Assembly (NCBI GenBank): GCA_030430975.1
Contig: JAUIKB010000439.1
Span: 1-5,514, forward strand
Origin: Polyangia bacterium
Lineage (GTDB): Bacteria; Myxococcota_A; Polyangia; Polyangiales; Polyangiaceae
Direction of reading: 5' to 3'
DNA: 5,514 nucleotides
Position numbers and translations under genes: made by a program. Of this stretch, positions 1 to 5,514 are shown piece after piece. The notes under the pieces are model-generated. The model was not told the origin of the DNA and searched no databases. It worked only from the letters and a program-made list of their open reading frames with translations. Within the stretch, counting starts at the first letter, position 1. The number at the start of each line of letters is the position of its first letter.

Positions 1-423
1 ATCCTGGATATCAAGGAGCTGTTCGGCGTCACGGCGATTCGTGAACGCAAGCGCATCGACCTAGTGGCTCGGCTCGATCTCTGGGAAGAAGGCGAACCGG
101 GCGGTTACGATCGCCTGGGCGTGGATGAACACACGATGAACATCCTGGGGGTTCCGATTAGAGAGGTGCGTTTACCGGTGCGACCAGGTCGCAACATGAG
201 TTCGATCGTCGAAATCGCAGCCCGGCACGAGCTGCTTCGCCAAGCGGGAACCGACACGGCGAAAGGCTTCGTCGACCGAGTTGACCAGACGCTCGCCGCG
301 ACAGTCCACGATGGCAGTTCGATGCGGCCTGAGCGCGTCTTGCGCCCAAGGGACCGGGCGCCCAGAGGTCACGATAGCGAAAGCGCGGTGCCTCCACCAG
401 CCAAGGGCCCGGGACCGTCATGA
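1..423 (+). CDS. hprK: HPr kinase/phosphorylase, C-terminal part (5' end outside the window)
   Basis: HprK phosphorylates HPr on its regulatory serine and can remove that phosphate again, setting how much HPr is available for the PTS. Only the last 140 residues are visible; the Walker A loop lies upstream of the window. What can be seen is the family's C-terminal core: an LFG-x-x-A-I-R segment, then K-R-I-D-L with a downstream LW, then YDRLGVDEHT, ILGVPI and the highly conserved PVRPGRN loop, followed by an IVEIAA helix. The family core appears to end near GFVDRVDQTL, at about base 297. About 42 more residues follow, rich in Arg and Pro, which is a longer tail than usual. The stop codon overlaps the rapZ start as ATGA, implying coupled translation. 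The HPr gene lies 1 kb downstream and carries a serine that fits as the substrate. The family call is secure; the function of the tail is unknown. Confidence 0.95.
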   Translation: MLDIKELFGVTAIRERKRIDLVARLDLWEEGEPGGYDRLGVDEHTMNILGVPIREVRLPVRPGRNMSSIVEIAARHELLRQAGTDTAKGFVDRVDQTLAATVHDGSSMRPERVLRPRDRAPRGHDSESAVPPPAKGPGPS

Positions 424-1394
424 CTGAGTCGGCCGATCGAGTTAGCGTCGTCGTAGTCACGGGACTTAGCGGCGCGGGCAAATCCACGGCGCTGCACGCG
501 CTGGAGGACCTGGGCTTTTTCTGTGTCGACAATATTCCGCCACCGGTCGTGGCTCAGACGTTGCAGGCATGCGAGGCCGGCGGCGTGCGCCGGGTTGGGT
601 TCGGTTTGGATGTTCGTGTGCGCAGCTTCTTGGACGATATTACTGGGGTGCTGGACGCGATCTCGGTACCGGATCGACGCACGCTAGACGTCTTGTTCCT
701 CGATTCATCTGATCAGGAGCTGCTACGTCGGTTCAGTAGCACCCGGCGCCCGCATCCACTGAGCACCCATCCGGTGCCCGGCGATGAGGGCGCGGCCACG
801 GCCGTTCTCGACGGTATTCAGATCGAGCGCGAGCGGTTGACTCCGCTACGTGCTCGAGCGTCCGAGATTATCGATACGACGCGCCTGAGCGTGCACGAGC
901 TACGACGTCGCATCGTGTCGGCATACGGCCCCACTGCCGGGGGCGGGCGCCGAATGTTGACGCGGGTCGTCTCGTTCGGTTTCAAGTACGGAGCTCCGGT
1001 TGATGCGGACCTGGTGCTAGACGTGCGGTTTCTGCGCAATCCGTACTTCGTTCCAGAACTCAAAGGCGGAGCAGGCACCGACGACGACGTTGCCGCTTAC
1101 GTGCTGGCCGATCCGGCGACCAAAGGGTTCTACGATCGGGCGATGGCGTTGCTTTCGTACTGCGTGCCGCTGTATGAGCGCGAAGGAAAGAGCTACTTGA
1201 CGGTGGCGATCGGCTGCACCGGGGGCCGGCATCGAAGCGTCGCGCTAGCCGAAAAAATCGGCGCCGTGCTGCGGGAACAGGGGGCCAAGACGCTGGAGAT
1301 AGTGCATCGCGATGTTGAGCGCGGTAGTCTCGACCGACGGACGGAACCCGACTTCATCGGGGGCGGACCTCGAGGGGGAGGCGGAACGCTGTGA
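420..1394 (+). CDS. rapZ: RapZ/YvcJ family P-loop nucleotide-binding protein (RNase adapter family)
   Basis: This is a cytoplasmic P-loop protein. In E. coli, RapZ guides RNase E to the small RNA GlmZ and so controls glucosamine-6-phosphate synthase. That exact role is unproven outside enterobacteria. The N-terminal half has a Walker A motif, GLSGAGKST, at residues 15-23, the ED-LGFFCVDNIP segment at 29-40, and a Walker B-like FLDSSD around Asp95, followed by LLRRFSSTRRPHPL. The C-terminal domain starts near residue 183 with VVSFGFKYG and D-x-VLDVRFLRNPY. It contains the hallmark AIGCTGGRHRSV at 263-274. At 324 residues it is longer than the roughly 285-290 usual for the family. Most of the excess seems to be a terminal tail (about 297-324) that ends glycine-rich. 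The ATG start overlaps the hprK stop, with a weak GGGA at 411-414 as possible ribosome binding site. Linkage with hprK and HPr supports a PTS-related regulatory role. Confidence 0.95.
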   Translation: MTESADRVSVVVVTGLSGAGKSTALHALEDLGFFCVDNIPPPVVAQTLQACEAGGVRRVGFGLDVRVRSFLDDITGVLDAISVPDRRTLDVLFLDSSDQELLRRFSSTRRPHPLSTHPVPGDEGAATAVLDGIQIERERLTPLRARASEIIDTTRLSVHELRRRIVSAYGPTAGGGRRMLTRVVSFGFKYGAPVDADLVLDVRFLRNPYFVPELKGGAGTDDDVAAYVLADPATKGFYDRAMALLSYCVPLYEREGKSYLTVAIGCTGGRHRSVALAEKIGAVLREQGAKTLEIVHRDVERGSLDRRTEPDFIGGGPRGGGGTL

Positions 1395-1403
1395 GGGGCT
1401 CAA

Positions 1404-1438
1404 TAACGGATTGGCTTCGCCAAGAGACGAATGCGTTA
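1404..1438 (+). promoter_or_regulatory. Intercistronic stem-loop between rapZ and the HPr gene
   Basis: A perfect 5-bp stem with a 3-base loop (TTGGC at 1411-1415, GCCAA at 1419-1423) is nested inside a second complementary pair, TAACG at 1404-1408 and CGTTA at 1434-1438. It ends only three bases before the HPr ribosome binding site. There is no T tract, so it does not look like an intrinsic terminator. It could be an RNA processing or stability element, or could tune HPr translation. The pairing is visible in the sequence; any function is inference, and short stems like this also arise by chance. Confidence 0.3.
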
Positions 1439-1441
1439 CTC

Positions 1442-1447
1442 GAGGAG
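1442..1447 (+). promoter_or_regulatory. Shine-Dalgarno site of the HPr gene
   Basis: GAGGAG lies five bases before the ATG at 1453. It is the clearest ribosome binding site in the window. It decides the HPr start in favour of 1453 over an in-frame ATG far upstream at 1312, which lies inside rapZ. A strong site also fits HPr being needed in excess over Enzyme I. Confidence 0.8.
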
Positions 1448-1452
1448 ACGCG

Positions 1453-1728
1453 ATGAGCACAGCGCGGGCGACCTTCGTAATTAAGAACAAACTCGGACTT
1501 CACGCCCGGGCTGCGTCCCGCCTCGTCGCTTGTGCTGGGCGATTTCGCAGTGACGTAACGGTCGGCCGCGAGGGGCAAACAGCGAACGCGAAGAGCGTCA
1601 TGGGCGTGCTGCTGTTGTGCGGTGCCCAGGGCACCAGCTTGGATGTAGAAGCGGTTGGCGACGATGCGGACGATTGCCTCGCCGCGATCGGCGAATTGAT
1701 CGACGACCGGTTCGGCGAAGATGAGTAG
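1453..1728 (+). CDS. HPr-family phosphocarrier protein
   Basis: HPr is the small cytoplasmic phosphocarrier of the PTS. It accepts phosphate from Enzyme I on a histidine and hands it to EIIA proteins. The 91-residue product matches normal HPr length. The active-site stretch KLGLHARAAS places the phosphoacceptor at His17 with its partner Arg19. The residue after Arg19, often proline in HPr, is alanine. The regulatory-serine region reads NAKSVMG, with Ser48 matching the Ser46 site of Gram-positive HPr. With hprK in the same cluster, this makes serine phosphorylation likely. The start is set by the GAGGAG site just upstream. The last codons overlap the Enzyme I reading frame by 8 bases if that gene starts at 1721. 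No EIIA gene lies beside it, so downstream partners must be encoded elsewhere. ptsH, ptsO or npr would all be defensible names, so no symbol is given. Confidence 0.96.
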   Translation: MSTARATFVIKNKLGLHARAASRLVACAGRFRSDVTVGREGQTANAKSVMGVLLLCGAQGTSLDVEAVGDDADDCLAAIGELIDDRFGEDE

Positions 1729-3565
1729 CCGGCGAATCGACCGACTGACGGAACCCGGGGGCGCAGCGGACGGCAAAGTGAGCACGATGCCTCCGTCATC
1801 GGCGATACCCGTCGTGCTGACCGGCATCGCCGGCTCCAAAGGCGTGGCGATCGGTCGCGCAGTGGTCGTTAATACGGGACGCGTTGGCGCCCCCCACCGC
1901 CACATCTCGAGCGCCGCGGTCGACGAGGAAATGGTTAGGTTCGATGCGGCGGTTGCTGAAGCAGCAGCCGGACTGCGGGTCGTTGCCCAACGGATTCGCG
2001 ACAGCGCTGCTCGGGCTGAGGCGTCGATCCTCGAAGCCTACATCTTGATGGTCGAGGACGAGCTACTGCGCGAAGGCGTGCTCAACCACGTCCGAGAAGA
2101 CCACCAGTGCGCCGAGTGGGCGCTCGAAAACGCTGTGGCGCGGATGTCCGACCAGCTTCGCCGCGGCGGCGATCCGTACCTCGCGGAACGAAGCCACGAT
2201 TTCGAGTTCGTCGCGGACCGCATCTTGAAGGGTTTCACCGGGCGCGAGAAGGCGCTGTCCTTGCCCGATCTAGGCGAACCGGCGGTGTTGGTCGCGCACG
2301 ATTTCTCGCCTGCTGAAACCGCGGCGCTCACCAAGGCTACGGTGGCAGCGCTCGTCACGGAGATCGGGACGCGGACGTCTCATACGGCGATTTTGGCCCG
2401 CGCATTAGAGATTCCCGCGGTCGTCGGCGTGCGCAATTTGCTCAGCCTGGTCGGCACCGGCGATCACATCGTCGTCGAGGGTGCGCGCGGTCGCGTGACG
2501 GTCGCGCCGACGTCGGAAATGGTGACAGCCGCCAATGAGCGTGCGGAACGGCGCCGCCAGCGTGTGCAGGGACGGCATGAGGAAAGGGACCGTCCTGCCG
2601 CGACGCGCTGTGGAGTGCCCATCACATTGCGAGCCAACATCGAGCTCCCGTCCGAGGCCAAGATCGCTGTGGGCGAGGGCGCCCAGGGCATCGGCCTTTA
2701 CCGCACTGAATTCCTGTTCGTCGATCGGGCGGATCTACCGGACGAAGAGGAACAGTACGAAACGTACCGGAGTGTTCTAGAAGAAGTCTCTCCCTTGCCG
2801 GTTACGCTTCGTACGTTTGACATCGGTGGCGACAAGTTCGTGAGCGCGTTTCAGGCGCCCGATGAAATGAACCCAGCCCTGGGACTGCGCGCGGTCCGCC
2901 TGGGCCTGTCGCGGCCAGAGATTTTCAGCGTTCAGCTGAGGGCGATGGCGCGCGCGTCCGCGCACGGCGCGCTGCGGATCATGGTTCCGATGATCTCGGT
3001 CATTCCGGAGTTCCTGCAGGTTCGGAAGTTGATATCGGCCGCCTTCGCCGAGGTAAAGGCGGCCGGCCACGCGGTGGCAGAGAACGTCCCCGTCGGGGCG
3101 ATGGTGGAGGTGCCAAGCGCCGCGGTGATGGCAGATCTCCTCGCACGGGAGGCGGAGTTCTTGAGTATCGGAACGAACGATCTGGTTCAGTACGCGCTCG
3201 CCGTGGATCGATCGAATCAAGACCTCGCGTATCTCGCCTCGCCGCTCGAACCAGCCATCATCCGGCTGATCTCGGGAGTCATCGCCGCGGCACGCCAATC
3301 CGACCGCCCGGTGGCCGTGTGCGGGGCGATGGCCAGCGATCCGCTGGCAGCCTTGCTCTTGCTCGGGATGGGGCTACGCGAGCTGTCGATGGAGGCTTCA
3401 TCCCTGGGCGAGGTCAAAGAGGCGTTGGCCCGCGTGACCGTCGCCGAGGCCGAAGCCGTTGCGCTGGCGGCGGCGTCGGCGGACAGCGCGGACCGGGTCG
3501 AAACGCTGCTTAAGGCGGCGTTTGCGGAGCGCCTCGGCGATCTGCTGGACGATTCCGAACCGTAG
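1721..3565 (+). CDS. ptsI: PTS Enzyme I (phosphoenolpyruvate-protein phosphotransferase)
   Basis: Enzyme I takes phosphate from phosphoenolpyruvate onto its own histidine and passes it to HPr in the cytoplasm. The N-terminal HPr-binding domain begins with TGIAGSKGVAIG at residues 34-45. The phosphohistidine domain has GTRTSHTAILAR with His221. The C-terminal PEP-binding barrel has GLYRTEFLF (Arg328), LRTFDIGGDK (Arg364), VEVPSAA (Glu463), GTNDLVQY (Asn486, Asp487), AVDR (Arg497) and the acid cysteine Cys534. As I recall the E. coli enzyme (His189, Arg296, Arg332, Glu431, Asp455, Arg465, Cys502), every one is offset by exactly 32, so the catalytic body has no net insertions. No GAF or EIIA domain is attached, so it is a plain ptsI type and not ptsP. 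From ATG 1721 it has 614 residues, about 30 extra at the N-terminus. GTG 1778 and ATG 1787 (592 residues) are alternative starts and fit family length better. None has a strong ribosome binding site. Confidence 0.96.
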   Translation: MSSRRIDRLTEPGGAADGKVSTMPPSSAIPVVLTGIAGSKGVAIGRAVVVNTGRVGAPHRHISSAAVDEEMVRFDAAVAEAAAGLRVVAQRIRDSAARAEASILEAYILMVEDELLREGVLNHVREDHQCAEWALENAVARMSDQLRRGGDPYLAERSHDFEFVADRILKGFTGREKALSLPDLGEPAVLVAHDFSPAETAALTKATVAALVTEIGTRTSHTAILARALEIPAVVGVRNLLSLVGTGDHIVVEGARGRVTVAPTSEMVTAANERAERRRQRVQGRHEERDRPAATRCGVPITLRANIELPSEAKIAVGEGAQGIGLYRTEFLFVDRADLPDEEEQYETYRSVLEEVSPLPVTLRTFDIGGDKFVSAFQAPDEMNPALGLRAVRLGLSRPEIFSVQLRAMARASAHGALRIMVPMISVIPEFLQVRKLISAAFAEVKAAGHAVAENVPVGAMVEVPSAAVMADLLAREAEFLSIGTNDLVQYALAVDRSNQDLAYLASPLEPAIIRLISGVIAAARQSDRPVAVCGAMASDPLAALLLLGMGLRELSMEASSLGEVKEALARVTVAEAEAVALAAASADSADRVETLLKAAFAERLGDLLDDSEP

Positions 3566-3567
3566 CG

Positions 3568-3585
3568 CGGTGAGACACACCGTTT
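3568..3585 (+). terminator. Possible weak terminator after Enzyme I
   Basis: CGGTG at 3568-3572 and CACCG at 3578-3582 form a 5-bp stem with a 5-base loop, followed by only three T's. It begins two bases after the Enzyme I stop codon, where the end of the operon transcript is expected. The short stem and poor T tract make intrinsic termination uncertain. Confidence 0.35.
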
Positions 3586-3594
3586 CGCGTGACG

Positions 3595-3667
3595 TCTCGG
3601 TGAACTCTGGTTCACGTCGTCGTGGCGTAAGAGATTAAGCTGATTTCAACCTTTTAGTCTCGTGAAC
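3595..3667. promoter_or_regulatory. Cluster of GTGAAC half-sites upstream of the nucleotidase gene
   Basis: A perfect inverted repeat, GTGAAC (3600-3605) and GTTCAC (3610-3615) with a 4-base spacer, is followed by another direct copy of GTGAAC at 3662-3667. The two direct copies share a longer context: TCTCGGTGAAC at 3595 and TCTCGTGAAC at 3658. It could be a repressor or activator site for the downstream gene, or simply an RNA hairpin trailing the PTS operon. I see no convincing -35/-10 pair in the gap, so promoter position is open. Confidence 0.3.
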
Positions 3668-3691
3668 ACCGGGGTAGGCCTTGTGTCGCTT

Positions 3692-5514
3692 ATGGGTGTG
3701 CGTTGGCTTTGGATGCTTCCGATAGCGCTTTGCTGCGCGCTCGTGGTGTCGGGTTGCCCCCAGAACCATGAGCCGCCGCAGCTCAAGGGCCAGACCAAGA
3801 TCACGTTCTTGCATACGTCCGATATGCATTCGCGATTGTTCCCGTATGCGCTTCAAATCACCCAGGCCGACGCCAATCTCGGCTTGGGAGTGCAGGGGAG
3901 CGTCGCGGTTGTCGGCGGTGCCGCCCGGATCGCTCACATCATCGGCCGGGAACGTGCCCGCAGCGAGCGGGTCCTGCATATCGACGGCGGTGACTGCTTC
4001 CAAGGCGCGCCGATCTTCAACTTCTTCAATGGCGAAGCAGAGATTCGCGCATTGAGCCTGATGGGCGTCGACGCTCAGTCCGTCGCCAACCACGAGTTCG
4101 ACAAGGGCGCGCTCAACGCGCGGACCCAGTATCAGCGTTGGGCGACGTTCACGCCACTGGCCGCGAACTACCTGCTCGATCACCCGGAAACCGAGGGTCG
4201 AGATCTCGAGAACGTGCTGCTGCCGTTCACGACGTTCAACGTTCGCAACCTCAAGGTGGGCGTGATCGGCATGGGCAACCTGTCGAGCATCTCGTCGCTA
4301 TTTCAACGACCTAACAGCTTGGGCGTGACGCCGCTCAACACCATCGACGTGGCACAAGCGTACATCGACTTGCTTCGACCGCTGGTCGACCTCGTCGTGT
4401 TCGTGACGCACCTCGGCCTGTCCGGCGACGAGGAGATGATCAAGGGGACGACCGGTATCGATCTCGTGCTCGGTGGACACAACCACATCGTGTTGGAACC
4501 ACCCAAGATCGTCGAAGACTGCGCAGAACGCGATGCGCAGGGTCGACACTTTATCGAGCTACCCGATCCTGAGGGCGCCAATCCTGGCGATCCAACCAGG
4601 TACGTACGGCGCTACTGCGAACCACGTAGAGTCGTGCTGGCGCATTCCGGCGCATTTGCCAAGTACGTCGGGCGTCTGGATCTCATCGCGTCCAACGATC
4701 GCGTCGACCTGCCAGATGGCTACGATCCATTGAACGGCTTTGAGCTGGTGAGTCACGATTACACGCTTATTCCCGTGACCGCTGACCTGCCTGAGCAACG
4801 CGAGGTCAAGAACATGCTGTTGCCTTACCGCGAGCAGCTCGATCTCTTGGTCGATCTCGACCTGCTGGTTGGCTACGCCCCCGACGGATCGCGGCGCATC
4901 GGTGCCGGCGGTGGCGACAGTCCGTTGGGCAATGTGGTCGCCAGCGCAATGTGGCGGCGACTCGGCGTCGAGACCGATTTTTCGATGACGAACACGACAG
5001 GTATTCGGGCGGACATGGTCCCCGGTCCGGTGACCGTCGAACAGATGTTCAATATTTTCCCGTTCGATAACTCGATCTCGAAGATGCAGCTTTCCGGCGT
5101 CGAAGTGCGCGATATGTTCGACTTCATCGCGCGTCGCTCAGCGGGGCGCGGTTGCTCCACTCAGGTCCAGATCGCTGGCGCGCGGGTCGTGCTCAACTGC
5201 AGTGAATGCAACGCCGAACGCGACCAGCCCGCGTGCGAGGTGGATGATGACTGTCCGTCTAACGACTGCGGCGATTCGGGCATTTGCGCGAAGGGGCCTT
5301 GTGCCGACTCCATCTACATCGGTGTCGATGATGATGCGCCTTGCCAGTCAGACGCAGACTGTGGCGATCGACTCAACGCGTGCGATCTGAGTCGTCTGGA
5401 CGAAAACGGAGCCGGCAGGTGTCTACTTGAGATCGATCCGACCGGCTCCTACGACTTCGCTACCAGCAATTACCTCGCGGGCGGCGGCAGCGGCTTCGTC
5501 GTACTGAAGAAGAA
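3692..5514 (+). CDS. Lipid-anchored 5'-nucleotidase/metallophosphoesterase, UshA-like (3' end outside the window)
   Basis: A predicted exported hydrolase removing phosphate from nucleotides or related esters. The first 22 residues form a lipoprotein signal: a hydrophobic stretch then lipobox VSGC with Cys22. The calcineurin-like domain has all five metal motifs: TSDMH (Asp44, His46), GGD (Asp101), NHEFD (Asn133, His134), VTHLG (His240) and GGHNH (His263, His265). The usual glycine before NHE is alanine. A spacer with LAHSGAFAKYVGRLDL leads to the 5'-nucleotidase C-terminal domain from about residue 410: SPLGNVVASAM, NTTGIRADM, FPFDN (Phe458). This domain is interrupted at about 488-577 by a 12-cysteine segment, then resumes with SNYLAGGGSGF, where a serine replaces the usual aspartate. 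The ATG at 3692 is chosen conservatively. GTG 3683 is closer to the GGGGTAGG sequence (3671-3678) and may be the true start. At least 607 residues, open at the window edge. Its gap from the PTS genes suggests separate transcription. Substrate unknown. Confidence 0.9.
   Translation, partial: MGVRWLWMLPIALCCALVVSGCPQNHEPPQLKGQTKITFLHTSDMHSRLFPYALQITQADANLGLGVQGSVAVVGGAARIAHIIGRERARSERVLHIDGGDCFQGAPIFNFFNGEAEIRALSLMGVDAQSVANHEFDKGALNARTQYQRWATFTPLAANYLLDHPETEGRDLENVLLPFTTFNVRNLKVGVIGMGNLSSISSLFQRPNSLGVTPLNTIDVAQAYIDLLRPLVDLVVFVTHLGLSGDEEMIKGTTGIDLVLGGHNHIVLEPPKIVEDCAERDAQGRHFIELPDPEGANPGDPTRYVRRYCEPRRVVLAHSGAFAKYVGRLDLIASNDRVDLPDGYDPLNGFELVSHDYTLIPVTADLPEQREVKNMLLPYREQLDLLVDLDLLVGYAPDGSRRIGAGGGDSPLGNVVASAMWRRLGVETDFSMTNTTGIRADMVPGPVTVEQMFNIFPFDNSISKMQLSGVEVRDMFDFIARRSAGRGCSTQVQIAGARVVLNCSECNAERDQPACEVDDDCPSNDCGDSGICAKGPCADSIYIGVDDDAPCQSDADCGDRLNACDLSRLDENGAGRCLLEIDPTGSYDFATSNYLAGGGSGFVVLKK

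Noticed and set aside
1312..1452. Longer HPr start at ATG 1312, giving 138 residues
   Set aside because: The extra 47 codons lie mostly inside rapZ in another frame and do not resemble HPr. A strong GAGGAG site precedes ATG 1453, which gives the normal HPr length.
1354..1905. Minus-strand open frame of 183 codons across rapZ, HPr and Enzyme I
   Set aside because: It lies opposite three well-recognised genes, has no family features I can see, and is the kind of long antisense frame expected in GC-rich coding DNA.
2777..3298. Minus-strand open frame of 173 codons inside Enzyme I
   Set aside because: It is fully contained in the PEP-binding domain of Enzyme I. Its composition is typical of an antisense shadow.
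3600..3615. GTGAAC/GTTCAC hairpin as an intrinsic terminator
   Set aside because: The stem is perfect but only 6 bp, and it is followed by CGTCGTCG with no T tract. It fits an operator or a processed RNA end better.
3611..3638. Sigma-70-like promoter TTCACG...GATTAA before the nucleotidase
   Set aside because: Both boxes match the consensus poorly and the -35 candidate is part of the inverted repeat, so it is not supported well enough to annotate.
3635..4183. Minus-strand open frame of 182 codons opposite the nucleotidase start
   Set aside because: It covers the lipoprotein signal and the first metal motifs of a clear plus-strand gene. Its product shows no recognisable domain.

Overview
This window looks like part of the chromosome of a GC-rich, Gram-negative deltaproteobacterium in the old, broad sense, most likely Myxococcota or a relative. 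Three things suggest this: the hprK-rapZ-HPr-EI gene order, GC-rich third codon positions, and a predicted lipoprotein whose cysteine-rich segment carries C-x-x-D-x-D-C motifs like those common in myxobacterial surface proteins. The taxonomic call is inference; there is no rRNA or other marker here.

Positions 1-3565 hold a compact plus-strand gene cluster for a regulatory phosphotransferase system (PTS). It contains the 3' end of hprK (HPr kinase/phosphorylase), rapZ (P-loop RNase-adapter family), an HPr gene and a PTS Enzyme I gene. hprK and rapZ overlap by ATGA. rapZ and HPr are separated by 58 bases that contain a small hairpin. HPr and Enzyme I overlap by 8 bases if the upstream Enzyme I start is used. 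Enzyme I would pass phosphate from PEP to His17 of HPr, and HprK would phosphorylate HPr on Ser48. No EIIA or sugar permease gene is visible, so the set reads as a signalling PTS rather than a sugar transporter.

Positions 3566-3691 are a 126-base gap between transcription units. It holds two short hairpins, the first a weak terminator candidate, and three copies of the hexamer GTGAAC (two direct, one inverted).

From about 3692 to the window end runs an incomplete plus-strand gene for a lipid-anchored 5'-nucleotidase/metallophosphoesterase of the UshA type. Its metal-site motifs are intact. Its C-terminal substrate domain is interrupted by a 12-cysteine segment, and the usual aspartate of the substrate loop is replaced by serine.

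No tRNA, rRNA, CRISPR array, insertion sequence or convincing minus-strand gene was seen. I found no evidence of a wholly new system. The most unusual item is the cysteine-rich insertion in the nucleotidase.
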